Shown here: positions 1-10,088 of the stretch, in pieces
Position numbering within the stretch: the stretch's first letter is position 1
Layout: each line of letters starts with the position of its first letter
Assembly: GCA_016710115.1 (NCBI GenBank)
Contig: JADJLN010000002.1
Location: 310,001 to 374,000 of the forward strand
Length of the DNA stretch: 64,000 nucleotides
Direction: 5' to 3'
Source of the DNA: Saprospiraceae bacterium
GTDB taxonomy: Bacteria > Bacteroidota > Bacteroidia > Chitinophagales > Saprospiraceae
The notes under the pieces: model-generated
The model's input: only the letters and a program-made list of their open reading frames with translations
Database searches by the model: none
Told to the model about the DNA's origin: nothing
Made by a program: the position numbers and the translations under genes

Positions 1-1305
1 TGTTGAAGTTGTTTGGACGCATCCTGGTTTGAACAAAGGAAGTATCTGCACATCCTCATGAAGGACATTCTTGACTTCGTCTGTTTTCAATCCCAACCAA
101 TCCTTCAAAATAGTACCGTACACATCTCTGAAATCAAATTGCATGGTAACACCCTCCTCGATATCGACTTGCGTGTCAATTTCCGGATGATCGCCCCATA
201 TCTGGTTGTCAATACAGGATCCAAAGAGAAACTGTGGTGCTGCGGTTCCATGATCGGTGCCAAAGGCTGAATTCGACCGGATCCGTCTGCCAAATTCGGA
301 ATAGGTCATGCCGATCACCCTGTTGCTGACACTCAATAGATTGAGATCATCCTGAAATGCACAAATGGCATCTGATAATTCACGAAGCAGTTCATCGTGT
401 CGGCCTGTTGTCGTGGCACCGTCCACGACCTGATTGTCATGTGTATCAAATCCACCCAGCTGAACAACATAGATTTTCGTTTGCAGGCCTCCTGAGATCA
501 GTCGGGCAACATGTTTCAGTTTTTGGGCAAGGTTTGTTTCGAGGCTGTCCCATTTGGCAGACAGGTTGTTTCCGGCATTTGCAGCTTCACTGATCACGGA
601 AGCATAGGCATTGGTTTTGGCGACTGTGTCATTGACAAAGGTCAACGCATCACCGAAACAATTGGCAGGGATATTTCCCTCTGCACTGACGAGTGCGGTG
701 CCTGGATTGAATGGATCCAATAAGGACAGACTGTAATTCGCATTCACCCCCTGACATGTCTCGGAAACAATTTTTCCCATGGTCAAGGCAAATGGATGGG
801 GGCAATCACCGTTTGGATATCCATTCGGGTATTCGCTGTGATTGAGGTCGTAGAATCGTCCGATCCAACCCGTGCTGTCGAACTCTTCAGCGCTTGATGC
901 TGAATTCCAGATATCTGTTGATCGGAAATGCGAACGGTTTTGGTTGGGATACCCTACGTTTTGAATAATACCCAGGCATTCAGATTCCCAAACATCTTTC
1001 AATCCCTGCATGGACGGATGAAATCCATATGCATTGTGTACATTCAGGATGGTATTTTCAGGGATCAGGATATTTCCTCGGACGGCTTGCAGATTAGCAT
1101 ATTGATCAGCATGATAGATGGAAGCAAGGCCATCATTCCCACCCTGCAACTGGACCAGGACCAATATCTTGTCATTATCCCCATCAAAAATTGAAGTACT
1201 TGATCGAAGGGTGGCGAATATTGGGAAACCACTCAGCGTGATGGGAATGGAGGCTAACGCAGAGGTTTTAATAAAATCTCTCCTGCTGAATTTTTCATTC
1301 TTCAT
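1..1305 (-). CDS. DUF1501 family exported protein (3' end beyond window)
   Basis: Reading the minus strand from the ATG at 1305 gives an unbroken frame of 435 codons to the window edge. The N-terminus has a twin-arginine signal (SRRDFIKTSALAS), followed by the DUF1501 hallmark VLVQLQGGNDGL near residues 50-60. Later come LGGFDTHDNQ, TYSEFGRRI and GTDHGTAAPQF, all typical of this sulfatase/phosphatase-fold family. Proteins of this family are exported by Tat and have no settled reaction. The start lies one base after the stop of the upstream DUF1800 gene (TAA-C-ATG), so the two are probably translationally coupled. DUF1800/DUF1501 pairs are a recurring arrangement in Bacteroidota and other phyla. 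The C-terminus is nearly complete at position 1. No frameshift is seen, unlike its partner. Confidence is high for the family and low for function. Confidence 0.9.
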   Translation of the reverse strand, partial: MKNEKFSRRDFIKTSALASIPITLSGFPIFATLRSSTSIFDGDNDKILVLVQLQGGNDGLASIYHADQYANLQAVRGNILIPENTILNVHNAYGFHPSMQGLKDVWESECLGIIQNVGYPNQNRSHFRSTDIWNSASSAEEFDSTGWIGRFYDLNHSEYPNGYPNGDCPHPFALTMGKIVSETCQGVNANYSLSLLDPFNPGTALVSAEGNIPANCFGDALTFVNDTVAKTNAYASVISEAANAGNNLSAKWDSLETNLAQKLKHVARLISGGLQTKIYVVQLGGFDTHDNQVVDGATTTGRHDELLRELSDAICAFQDDLNLLSVSNRVIGMTYSEFGRRIRSNSAFGTDHGTAAPQFLFGSCIDNQIWGDHPEIDTQVDIEEGVTMQFDFRDVYGTILKDWLGLKTDEVKNVLHEDVQILPLFKPGCVQTTST

Positions 1306-1306
1306 G

Positions 1307-2930
1307 TTACATGATTTGAAATTCCGACATACGGACCATGACAGAAAAAAGACTCTTCAATTTATTTTCCACGGATGTAGCGAGAGGCTGATTTGTTGGG
1401 TCTGACAGGTAGCTTGCATACTCTACCGTCCACTCAAAATCAGGAAGCCCCGGGATGAGAATATCTTTCAGGCTTGCTATTTGTGTTTCCGTAATGGCGT
1501 AATTGAACATCATGTCGGCGAGGCTGGTGATCAGGCTGTCCGGATCCGGTGCCTCTGGTATCTGATTGACAATGTCAGGACAGGAATGAGATCGGTGATG
1601 TTGTAATTGACATCGTTGTAGCTGAATGTGCCGCCTTCCACCATCAGTCTGCAGAATTCATGACGTTTTGGGAGCATCAGGTTGTTGATCCAGAGTTTAT
1701 CAAATTGAGGTTCCTGGTAATAGGCTTTCCAACCGGCTACATCAGGGTGGTAAAAGAGGGCTTGCTCCAGGTCCGCACTCATGATATAGATGTGATATGC
1801 GTGGTCGTATTCTTTTTCCACATTGCCTTGAGGAGGTATGACTTCAAGGCCCCTGGTGGCAGACATCATCAGGTCAAGTGGGCTCTTGATCATACAGGCC
1901 GTGGATTGATAGAAATGCTCCGACTTGAACAGCACCTTCAATGCCGGTGCAATTACATAATTATTGTTTCTGATCAGCGATGCCAGTGGTTCAATAATAT
2001 TGGCTTCAATGTCTTCCGTGATGTCATGGTCGACAAACCACCGATACAGTTTTCTCATAATAAAGCGGGCGCATTCATCCTGTTGAAAGATGACATCGAT
2101 CAGATCCCGAAATTCCTGTTCGCCATTTTCTGCAATGATCGAATTGTTGAAGCGATAGGATAATTGTTTGTCTCCAGGAGAGTGTCTGGTAGGCGAAAAC
2201 TGGGCAGTTAATGTATCGGGATTACTAATAGGTAGGACACGCCAGCCAGTCAGTACCTTTGCCATAGTGACGACATCCTCCTCAGTATAGGTGGAATAAT
2301 CCCCCGGGCCTGCCAGAGCCCCTTTGCCAAGAGTAAATAATTCCAGCAATTCCCTGGAATAATTCTCATGGGGGCATCTACGGTGTTTTCCGCTCCACTG
2401 AGATAGTAGAGCATACTGGTGTCGATCGTGATTTCCTTGGTCAGTTCCCTGAAATTGCCAGTGGCAAAACTCCGCAGCAGGGAATAATAGATATATTCCC
2501 GATGCGCAATGGTCGCATCTCCGACGACAAAATGATTGTGCCAGAACAACGCCAGTTTTTCCTGGATGGATATGCCGGAGTACCAGATTTGCAGGATCGT
2601 CCAGGAGTACAGGGATTTACTCCTGGAGCGCAGGATCCGGTTGCGGTACATGGGTGGGTTGACATTCGGAAACGGGGCTGCGTTGACCCAGGTCTCCCCG
2701 TATAGTGCACCGGGGTCGTCAAGCTGGTTGCCTCCAGTTCCGTCAGGGATGGATTTCAGGGGCGGATCCGGTACAGGCAGGAGGGTGAAAAGTTCGTCAA
2801 CTGTTTGGTCCAACCCCTGACTGGCGGCTTTTTTCACCATCTGGATGGAGGGTCCGAATGTCGTACGACGCAAGAGATGTCTGGCTTCTCTTGATGTCCA
2901 ACTGGCAGTATATGGATCCAGAAAGGGCAT
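1307..2930 (-). CDS. DUF1800 family protein (two frameshifts)
   Basis: About 540 residues in three frames. The N-terminus MPFLDPYTASWTSREARHLL followed by LRRTTFGPS is the standard DUF1800 start. The middle has LFWHNHF and the signature ENYSRELLELFTLG, followed by YTEEDVVTMAKVLTGWR and later FIMRKLYRWFV. The frame breaks inside a five-G run (2370-2374 on plus): adding one base restores VDAPHENYSREL. It breaks again near 1565-1580, after which NQIPEAPDPDSLITSLADMM continues in frame to the TAA at 1307. Both breaks look like indel errors rather than decay, because every signature is intact. DUF1800 proteins are usually encoded next to DUF1501 and are thought to act together at or outside the membrane. 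The reaction is unknown. The start at 2930 is chosen because homology begins there. Confidence 0.88.
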
Positions 2931-3099
2931 AGGTTCTATATTGTTTTAGGGGTATTTTCAACTATGAGCGGATGACATCCTTACATGCAACGTCTATCAG
3001 ACAGGATGGACGGGGACTCCGAATGGCAAACATGCGTGCCAAATCTACGGTTGCCAGTTGATAATAGAAATACCCGGTGTGGATCAATGGACCACAGCA

Positions 3100-3139
3100 C
3101 CACAGCCCCGACCCCGAGTACTGTAGGTCGGGGCTGTGG
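3100..3139. other. strong hairpin in the gap between haloperoxidase and DUF1800 genes
   Basis: A perfect 14-bp inverted repeat (CCACAGCCCCGACC / GGTCGGGGCTGTGG) with a 12-nt loop lies in the 349-bp gap 2931-3279. Both flanking genes are on the minus strand, so it could end the haloperoxidase transcript. There is no T-run on either strand, so classification as an intrinsic terminator is uncertain. I see no gene in the rest of this gap. Confidence 0.6.
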
Positions 3140-3279
3140 CGGCACACGGTCGAAATGCATTGACGGCTCCCTGAAGCCTGGGCATACGCGAGCCTTGCCT
3201 GAATTTCTTCAGTCCAGATCTGCTTCGGCGATGAATAAGAGGTGCTTTGTCTTCAGACTAGTCGGAAGGACGGAGCCAA

Positions 3280-4614
3280 TTACCGAAACTGCAGGCTTCC
3301 GATATTGCTACCCACTTTGATTCCTTGCGCAACGCCGATATCAATGGCTGACCGGAAATGGATGCCTCCATACAGACGACTGATGGCGGCCTCTTCTGCA
3401 AACGCATAGAAATTGGGGAATGCCCGGGGCGTGCCATCAATGTCGGAACGGTCGGCATGTGTCCTGTCAACAAAGGAATACGTTGAGCCATACAAGTCAG
3501 TCAATACTTTGGCCGAGGCTCCTGATTGCACGGAATGTCCGGACGTATATTCCGGAAATGGTGGAGTAGCCAGAGGAATGGTCCAGGTATTGTCAATGTG
3601 ACCATGAACAAAGGTGATCGGTCGTACCAGATTGTATTGATACTTGGCATACCAGCAGGATACAAATGCATCGTGAACGGCCATACCCAATTTGGCATAG
3701 ACTTCTGCCGCGCGAGCCAGGTCGGCCTGTTCATCTTCGAGGATCTGCTTCATAATGGAGCAGGAGTGGCCGGGTGGAGTTGCTGTCTTTCCCGGGTCGT
3801 CGCTCCAGTATTTGGCGATGACTAATTGATCCGGAGTCAGCGCATTTACAGTCGTATAGACTTCCATAGCTTCTTTGAAGAAAGCGGATGTCGGGTCTGT
3901 CGAATAGGCCGGTGGAGGCACGGGAAGGATATCGGCTACATTCGTGACCAGAAACGGACGGACATTTCCCCAGTAGGGTTGGAGCGGGATCAGATTAGTG
4001 GGGCTGGTTGGCTCCCACAGACCGTCACCTACAGGGACAATATAGGAAGCCGGAAAATTGGTTTTATAACATTCTCCCTGACCGTCTGACTCTGCAAAGG
4101 CGAGAATGGCATTCCCGACAGCCTGACCGAAAGCGACGGATCGGGCAATCACGGCTTCGGAGCTTTCTGTCTGGAACTGGTTGAAAAATTGGGCTTCCAG
4201 ATCATTGATCAGAATCAGATTTTCGGGAGAGGTTGTTTTGAAGCAGCCTTTCACCAATACACTGAGTGATGCGTTGGCCACAGCGCCCCAATGATATTCC
4301 AGATTTGCTGTAGCAGTAGGAACTGTGCCTGCAGTAAATGCAGTCAGCTGGCCTTCCAGGGATTTGTAGCCGGGCATTCCGGGTCTGACACTTTCATACA
4401 AGGTCAGACCGGCATAACCGTGTACCCGAGCAACAACAGGCGGAGAAAATCCGGGGGTTTCTTTGGTCAGTTTCAGGATCAGTCCGACCCAGGAGGTGGC
4501 CACTTCGGATGAGTAGGTGGCGGTGCCGGGACCGGTGGGTTGGTCGTCATCTTTTTTACAGCTGTTCAAGGCGAGCAGGATGACCAGGAGGTACAGGATG
4601 TGGAAAGACTTCAT
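3280..4614 (-). CDS. vanadium-dependent haloperoxidase / PAP2-type lipoprotein
   Basis: 444 residues, intact. The N-terminus MKSFHILYLLVILLALNSC is a lipoprotein signal with a lipobox ending at Cys19, followed by a Lys/Asp-rich linker. The C-terminal half carries the three vanadate/phosphate-binding motifs of the vanadium haloperoxidase/PAP2 superfamily: K324-x6-R331-P, PEYTSGHS at about 354-361, and R413-x2-GGIH with His419. This order and spacing match the vanadium-dependent haloperoxidase-like group found widely in Bacteroidota rather than short PAP2 phosphatases. Members may oxidise halides with peroxide or may be acid phosphatases, and the sequence cannot decide. It is likely anchored to a membrane facing the periplasm or the outside. 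A plausible promoter lies at 4679-4709. It sits alone between two gaps and shows no frameshift. Confidence 0.85.
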   Translation of the reverse strand: MKSFHILYLLVILLALNSCKKDDDQPTGPGTATYSSEVATSWVGLILKLTKETPGFSPPVVARVHGYAGLTLYESVRPGMPGYKSLEGQLTAFTAGTVPTATANLEYHWGAVANASLSVLVKGCFKTTSPENLILINDLEAQFFNQFQTESSEAVIARSVAFGQAVGNAILAFAESDGQGECYKTNFPASYIVPVGDGLWEPTSPTNLIPLQPYWGNVRPFLVTNVADILPVPPPAYSTDPTSAFFKEAMEVYTTVNALTPDQLVIAKYWSDDPGKTATPPGHSCSIMKQILEDEQADLARAAEVYAKLGMAVHDAFVSCWYAKYQYNLVRPITFVHGHIDNTWTIPLATPPFPEYTSGHSVQSGASAKVLTDLYGSTYSFVDRTHADRSDIDGTPRAFPNFYAFAEEAAISRLYGGIHFRSAIDIGVAQGIKVGSNIGSLQFR

Positions 4615-4678
4615 GGTTGGATAGGTAGGAGGGTGAAAGAAAAGAGGGTGCAGGAGGACAGGTTCATCCTTTGCAAGC

Positions 4679-4709
4679 TAAAGATAGATCATAAGGAATT
4701 AACAATCAA
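4679..4709 (-). promoter_or_regulatory. candidate promoter of the haloperoxidase gene
   Basis: On the minus strand TTG is followed after 20 nt by TATCTTTA, close to the Bacteroidota consensus (TTG, about 19-20 nt, TAnnTTTG). It lies about 65 nt before the ATG at 4614. Nothing else is recognisable in the gap 4615-5035. Confidence 0.4.
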
Positions 4710-5035
4710 GGGAAGCAGAAGGGCCGGGAGGGGAGCGTTTCTTCTGGATATTGAGCCATCTGCTCTGGAATAGGGAACCAGTTGGGGAGAAGCTGGTGGA
4801 TTTGAATGCCGATATATATTGCCAGCTGGTTGGTGGGAGATGGGTTTCAGTTGCCTGTACATATGTTGAATGGGTAAGTAAAACCCGAATCTTTATACGC
4901 CGGACTATGGCAAGAGCTGGCCTTGGGAAATTGTTGGGGGTGTGAAAGTTGGGCCTGGCCTTGTATTCAACTGGTAGAATATGAAATTATTTATTTCCAA
5001 AGTAACTCGGGTTCCTCCTGCAGCACCTGCGTCCT

Positions 5036-5565
5036 CTAAACACCAGTTGGAGTGCACAAACAACCATAGAGGACATCAATTGTTAGAGGCATTTTCTTGT
5101 TAAACCACATAAGTATTCCAAATGTGAAAATAGTTGTCGGACATGGTAAGCCAAATGATGGAGAAGTTGGGTAAATGTGTCCAAATATATAGCCTAAATA
5201 GGGGTAAATGATTAAAGCAAATATAATTAATAAGGCTCCGACCCATCCAAATTTATCAAATCGAAATTTATAAGACAACTTATCGTTTAAAACTCCTTGA
5301 TAAAAAAACAGTAGTCCTTGTAAGATAAAAACTCCTCCGAATAAATATGCGGCTTTATTTATTCGGGCAAAATAAAGTAAGTGATAAATAGTGCCCATCC
5401 ATAACCAAAAAATGAAAGTATTAATTTGGTCCGCTTTGCGAATCTTTTATTGAAAGAAAAATTATAGCCAGCCCTAGTAAATAAAAGACAACTGCATAGG
5501 GAAGACAGATTGGTTATATGTTTTAAAAATCTCAAAAACTGTTCAATTGTAAAAGGCAGTTTCAT
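5036..5565 (-). pseudogene. DUF6064 family membrane protein, frameshifted and C-terminally truncated
   Basis: Pieces in several frames line up with the DUF6064 membrane protein family. MKLPFTIEQFL opens at 5565, NQSVFPMQL and LLGLAIIFLSIKDSQSGP follow in other frames, then a 120-codon stretch from 5398 holds INKAAYLFGGVFILQGLLFF, GALLIIFALIIYPYLGY, GHIYPTSPSFGLPCPTTIF and TFGILMWFNKKMPL. At least three frame changes occur in about 200 bp. The end (TIDVLYGCLCTPTGV) does not look like the family, which normally continues with two more membrane helices. The stretch is visibly AT-rich compared with its neighbours, suggesting foreign origin. Sequencing errors explain some breaks elsewhere in the window, but the missing C-terminus argues for real decay. 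The function of the family is unknown. Confidence 0.65.
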
Positions 5566-6240
5566 TTTCTGATGTTCATTTAATATCAGGAAGTAATGAA
5601 CTGCGTGCTTATGCAGAGTAAATGATGTCTGTCAAGATAAGAATGACGTTAATCAGACGTCCTTGTTAAAGGCTGGGTATGTCCAATAGCATGATCGTAT
5701 GACTCAATGAAAGCTGTCGCTCCCAAGCGACAACTCTCGAGTTTGCCCTGTTGGATTTCTATCCTGCAGGGTGAGCAAAGCCCTTAGGAAAACGGTCCTG
5801 ATTTTATTCATTCCTCTAACCAGGGCAGGGACTTTCAATGATAAGGGTTTAGTCTGATAAAGGTTACTCCCTCCTGTTGAACCGTTCGTTCTGGCAAGCC
5901 AGACACTGAAGCAGGTACAGCGTCAAAGGGCGCCAGATTCTGCAATTGGGGACTGGCTCAGGGTTGTACACTTTACTAATCCTACTTTCCTGAATGCGTC
6001 TCTCATTCAAAGTACGATCACTGCCTAATGAGAGCAAAATTAGAGTACAATGAATGCCTACGGATGTACTAGATGGACGAGGGGTATCCGCCTTGGAAAA
6101 GGAAGACGATTCAATGGCGCCAGCATTGGTCATTTTGCGTTTCCGTCGGTTCCACACCATGTGGGATGTTATTTCTATTCGCTCTACTTTTGTTCATTCA
6201 CATCCGAATTGGATGTCTTGTTATCACAAGTCCTGATTAG
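5566..6240. other. 675-bp gap, no gene recognised
   Basis: Only short, overlapping open frames on both strands with unconvincing composition occur here. A TACTTTTG box at 6185-6192, about 49 nt before the FAH-family start, fits the Bacteroidota -7 element, but no clear upstream TTG accompanies it. Confidence 0.5.
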
Positions 6241-6849
6241 ATGAAAATCCTCTGTGTCGGCCGCAATTATGTTGAACATGCAAAAGAGCTCAACAACCCC
6301 GTCCCCGAAGCACCCATGTTGTTCATGAAGCCGGCGACGGCTCTGCTCAACCAGGGGAAACCGTTTTTCTATCCCGATTTCAGTACGGATATTCATTACG
6401 AACTGGAGATCGTCCTCCGGATCTGTGCCAATGGCAAACATATCGATACGGAGTTTGCCCCCAAATACTACGATCAGATCGCCCTGGGTATTGACTTTAC
6501 TGCCCGCGATATTCAGAGCCGTCTCAAGGAGAAGGGGCATCCCTGGGAGATCGCCAAGGCCTTTGATCATTCGGCCGTGGTGTCGCTATTTATCCCGCTA
6601 CCGGCCAGTCACACAGAAGGCCTCCGATTTGAGTTGCGAAAAAACGGGGAGGTCGTCCAATCCGGGAGCACCTCAGATATGATCTTTTCCTTTGACGATC
6701 TGATCACCTACAGTTCCCGGTTTTTCAAACTCCAGCAGGGGGACTATTTTTTTACAGGCACGCCGGCAGGGGTGGGACCGATCAAAGTGGGGGATGTGCT
6801 GGAAGGATACCTCCAGGGAGAGATGTTGTTGCACTGTGAAGTGAAGTAA
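6241..6849 (+). CDS. fumarylacetoacetate hydrolase (FAH) family protein
   Basis: 202 residues, intact, the size of the short FAH-domain enzymes (acylpyruvate hydrolase/oxaloacetate decarboxylase-like). The start MKILCVGRNYVEHAKELNNP is characteristic of this subgroup. The divalent-metal ligands are visible as HYELE (Glu54 and Glu56) and the downstream acidic site in GIDFTARDIQ. The C-terminal TGTPAGVGP loop is at about 173-181. These enzymes cleave or decarboxylate small 2-oxo/1,3-diketo acids in the cytoplasm; the exact substrate is not readable here. It is monocistronic, with an AT-rich gap upstream and a 15-nt tandem repeat downstream. The start ATG is the only one that preserves the conserved N-terminus. 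Confidence 0.88.
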   Translation: MKILCVGRNYVEHAKELNNPVPEAPMLFMKPATALLNQGKPFFYPDFSTDIHYELEIVLRICANGKHIDTEFAPKYYDQIALGIDFTARDIQSRLKEKGHPWEIAKAFDHSAVVSLFIPLPASHTEGLRFELRKNGEVVQSGSTSDMIFSFDDLITYSSRFFKLQQGDYFFTGTPAGVGPIKVGDVLEGYLQGEMLLHCEVK

Positions 6850-7079
6850 AATTCCTGGTTCCCGTGTTCCTTGTTTCAGGTCAGGTTGATTTTACCACTA
6901 AGGCACTTCGTGTGGTTTGGATTGTGGTCCATTGGAGATTCATTTCCGGATTGAATATCCGTTGTCAATAAGAGACTCCGGTCACTTAGGAATCTTGACA
7001 CGGGAGTTTCTTATTGAAACATGATTCCTATAGAATGCACAGTGAACGATACAAATAGGTAGAATAATCCGGGCCCGCG

Positions 7080-7132
7080 TAACCTCCCAACTCATAACCT
7101 CCCAACTCATAACCTCCCAACTCATAACCTCC
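7080..7132 (+). repeat. 15-nt tandem repeat, about 3.5 copies
   Basis: The unit ATAACCTCCCAACTC is repeated head-to-tail just after the FAH-family gene and before the stop of the minus-strand T9SS cargo. It is one of several polypyrimidine repeat patches in intergenic DNA of this window. No coding potential. Confidence 0.9.
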
Positions 7133-7133
7133 A

Positions 7134-7739
7134 TTACTGGTGAACCAGCTTCCCTTTGGCTTTCACTTTCCCGGTTTGGGGGTCTGTGATACGAAACGGA
7201 TAGAGTCCCGCAGGCCAGATGCCAAGGTCAAGGATGAAATGATCATGACTTGTTTCTTGATCCGAGAGGAGATGACCATTGAGTTGATAAATGGAAAGCA
7301 CATGTTTTTCTCCAGCATCGTTTTCAAAATAAAGCAGGCCATCCTGATGGACAGGATGAGGACGTATCTGATAACCCCTACTGCCAAAGTCGACGATCTC
7401 AACGGAAAGCACGTCTGACTCTGCTGACAGACCAAGGAGGAGTTTATAATAATTGGTCTGATTCGCCACAGGGGCCTCATCGACAAAGGAATAGCTGACC
7501 GGTTCGTTGATGCTGCCACAAATCCCCCCGATGGTGCCGACGGAAATGAAAGTCTGACCGTCTGTGGATCGGACAATATCGATGCCGAAGCAGGTATTGC
7601 CCGCATCAATTGTCCAGTTGAGGACAACCTTGCCACCTCCTTCCGCTATTGAGAAGTGAGAGAGAAATTGTTGTCCTTCCACCGAAAGTGAAACAAGGAG
7701 AACCTGGAATAACAGGATATTCTTTTTCAGATGGGCCAT
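7134..7739 (-). CDS. small secreted protein with T9SS type A sorting domain
   Basis: 201 residues from the ATG at 7739, chosen because it begins a clean signal peptide (MAHLKKNILLFQVLLVSLSV, then EGQQ). A longer frame upstream to 7865 has no signal character. Residues about 25-110 have beta-sandwich features common in T9SS cargo (VLNWTIDAGNTCFGIDIVRS, then NYYKLLL). The last ~75 residues resemble a type A C-terminal sorting domain: HPVHQDGLLYFEN, LSIYQLNGHLL, WPAGLYPFRIT and a Lys-rich end GKVKAKGKLVHQ. Such proteins are exported by Sec, then moved across the outer membrane by T9SS and attached or released. No catalytic domain is seen. The 370-bp gap beyond it (7866-8235) contains no gene. 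Confidence 0.7.
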   Translation of the reverse strand: MAHLKKNILLFQVLLVSLSVEGQQFLSHFSIAEGGGKVVLNWTIDAGNTCFGIDIVRSTDGQTFISVGTIGGICGSINEPVSYSFVDEAPVANQTNYYKLLLGLSAESDVLSVEIVDFGSRGYQIRPHPVHQDGLLYFENDAGEKHVLSIYQLNGHLLSDQETSHDHFILDLGIWPAGLYPFRITDPQTGKVKAKGKLVHQ

Positions 7740-8189
7740 GCGGAGATAACGGAAAAACCAATGGTTATGTTTGAAGACTGGTGATTCCTTCATCCAGCTG
7801 TGGCACTCAATCATTATGCCTGGCAGTTCAATGTTCAAACAGGAGCTTGCGCTCCTGTGGTTCAAGGTTCAAGGTCGTGTTAACCTCACTCTCCGACGCC
7901 CTCCCCCGCAGTGAGAGGGAGCCCTCCTGATAAGGGCAGTTTCCATGGATATCATTTCAAATTCTTCGAGATCATTCCCCATTCTTTCGCTATACATCGC
8001 GACCTATTCGTTGAACGTTGAACTGTGCCCTGTTCAAACGGGGCACCTTCAACCTTGAACGGCCAAACATATAGCGTGCCTGATTCGAAGACATTAAATC
8101 AATCAGGAACCAGGAACAAAGGAATCAGGAATAACCCCTGTCTGAACTTGGTCTTTCTGCTTAAGGGAAGTGAATACAGAACCACTTTG

Positions 8190-8197
8190 TAACTTTG
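8190..8197 (+). promoter_or_regulatory. candidate -7 element upstream of metK
   Basis: TAACTTTG matches the Bacteroidota TAnnTTTG box 38 nt before the metK ATG. No matching TTG is present at the expected spacing, so this is tentative. I see no recognisable SAM riboswitch in 7866-8235. Confidence 0.3.
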
Positions 8198-8235
8198 CCC
8201 ACCTTTGACAATATTGCTCACCAGAAGACTGTTTC

Positions 8236-9535
8236 ATGTCCTACCTTTTTACCTCCGAATCCGTCAGCGAAGGCCATCCAGACAAGGTTGCCGATCAGAT
8301 CTCTGATGCTATCCTCGATCATTTTCTGGCTTTTGACCCCTACTCCAAGGTAGCTTGTGAAACCCTGGTGACCACCGGTCAGGTGGTGCTTGCCGGTGAG
8401 GTCAAATCAGAAACCTACCTCGATATTCAGCAAATCGCACGGGAAGTGATCAACCGGATCGGGTACACAAAAAGTGCCTACATGTTCGAAGGAAATTCCT
8501 GCGGCATTTTTTCAGCGATTCATGAACAGTCGGCCGATATCAACCAGGGTGTCGATCGTGGCAACCCGGAAGAACAGGGTGCTGGCGACCAGGGGATGAT
8601 GTTCGGGTTTGCGACCAATGAAACAGAAAACTACATGCCGCTGGCGCTCGATCTGTCGCATCGCCTTCTGATCGAACTGGCCAAATTGCGTCGGGAATGC
8701 AACGAGATCACCTATCTCCGCCCGGATGCCAAATCGCAGGTGACGATCGAATATGATGACGACCACAACCCGATCCGGATTGATACGATCGTGGTCTCCA
8801 CCCAGCACGATGACTGGATCCGGGAAGACTGGCCAACGATGTATCCCAATCCAAAGCGGATCAGGATATGCTCGCCCAGATCCGGCACGATATTCAGCAC
8901 ATCCTGATCCCGCGGGTGAAAGCGCAGTTGCCCCCAAGCTTCAGGCGCTGTTTTCAGATGATATCACCTATCATGTCAACCCGACGGGAAAATTTGTCAT
9001 CGGCGGTCCTCACGGCGATACCGGTCTTACCGGCCGGAAGATCATTGTCGACACATATGGTGGAAAAGGAGCCCACGGGGGCGGCGCCTTCTCAGGCAAA
9101 GATCCAAGCAAGGTAGACCGTTCTGCGGCCTATGCCGCCCGGCATATTGCCAAGAATATGGTCGCCGCCGGTGTCGCCAGACAGATGCTGGTGCAGATTT
9201 CCTATGCGATCGGTGTACCCGAACCGATGGGTATCTTCGTCGATACCTACGGCAGCGCGCAGGTGACCATGAGCGATGGCGAGATCGCCGCCAGAGTAAA
9301 AGAACTTTTCGACCTCCGCCCGGGCATCATCGAGCGCGACCTCCAGCTGCGTAACCCCATCTATTCTGAAACAGCCTCTTACGGTCATATGGGCCGCGAA
9401 AACCGGACGGCGATCAAGACATTCACACGTCCTGATGGTCGGGGTATGGTCAGCAAGAATGTGCAGGTGGAACTCTTTACCTGGGAAAAACTGGATCGGG
9501 TGGACGATGTGAAGAAGGCATTCGGATTGGTGTAG
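8236..9535 (+). CDS. metK: S-adenosylmethionine synthetase (two frameshifts)
   Basis: Makes S-adenosylmethionine from methionine and ATP in the cytoplasm. About 432 codons across three frames. The N-terminus has LFTSESVSEGHPDKVADQIS, the middle EGNSCGIFSAIHEQSADINQ and EEQGAGDQGMMFGFA, the C-terminal half VIGGPHGDTGLTGRKIIVDT, YGGKGAHGGGAFSGKDPSKV and DRSAAYAARH. The first frame runs to about 8830. A second then carries ANDVSQSKADQDMLAQI and LIPRVKAQLPP. After a five-C run (8931-8935) the third carries KLQALFSDDITYHVNPTGK to the TAG at 9535. An essential single-copy gene broken twice while all motifs remain is strong evidence for indel errors in the sequence. Identity is certain; the exact error bases are not. 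Confidence 0.96.
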
Positions 9536-10040
9536 CAGTTCGCTATTCACGGTTCGGGAGGCTACACCACGCAGGTGGTATGATGCTGCCTCAAAAGGGA
9601 TCATGTCAATAACCTTGCTTCTCCTCGACTCATCAACCCTTCCAGGGTTGGAATATGCGCGTGTGTTAGCCCCTGGTTTCACCATGGACGATGGTGCCTG
9701 AAGCACCATCACCAGGCAAGCCTAGGCCTATTGGATTGAACCCCTTCAGGGTTCTTCCATGCTGGACGGGTGAAGTGCCTCATAATCCTTCTGGCCACCC
9801 TGACACGACCTCTCCTAACCCCGCCCTTCAGATGAAGATCTGACAGGTTTGATTGGACCGTCTCGCAATTGGGCATGGAAGGATTCTGCTCCTTCAAGGC
9901 TAGCCCCCAAAGGGAAGATTCAAGAATAATATTTTAGGGACTCCACCTTTGCCTCCTCGACTTCTCCACTTATAACCTCATAACCTCCTCACCTCCTCAC
10001 CTCCTCAACTTTTCTCCCCCGATTCCTGTTCTCACACCAC
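9536..10040 (+). repeat. intergenic region with CT-rich short tandem repeat (9969-10012)
   Basis: Between metK and gcvP. Near 9969-10012 an 8-nt unit ACCTCCTC recurs three times after TATAACCTCATA. It is of the same polypyrimidine type as the patches at 7080-7132 and 12990-13036. No gene is supported in the rest. Confidence 0.7.
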
Positions 10041-10069
10041 TTGCCTGTCAGACCAGTTCATTACCTTTG
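10041..10069 (+). promoter_or_regulatory. gcvP promoter
   Basis: TTG (10041-10043), 18 nt, then TACCTTTG (10062-10069) is an excellent match to the Bacteroidota sigma factor consensus. The gcvP ATG follows at 10089, implying a very short leader and no room for a glycine riboswitch downstream of the start site. Confidence 0.6.
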
Positions 10070-10088
10070 GCAGCCTTATAACAGAGCT

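Noticed and set aside
5864..6160. 98-codon minus-strand open frame in the gap before the FAH-family gene
   Set aside because: No recognisable motif, unusual Arg/Ser-rich composition, and an overlapping open frame of equal quality on plus.
7866..8235. SAM riboswitch upstream of metK
   Set aside because: No recognisable SAM-I, SAM-II or SAM/SAH core could be found by eye in this stretch.
8236..9535. metK as a true pseudogene
   Set aside because: Normally essential gene with all motifs intact and one break at a homopolymer; sequencing error is simpler.
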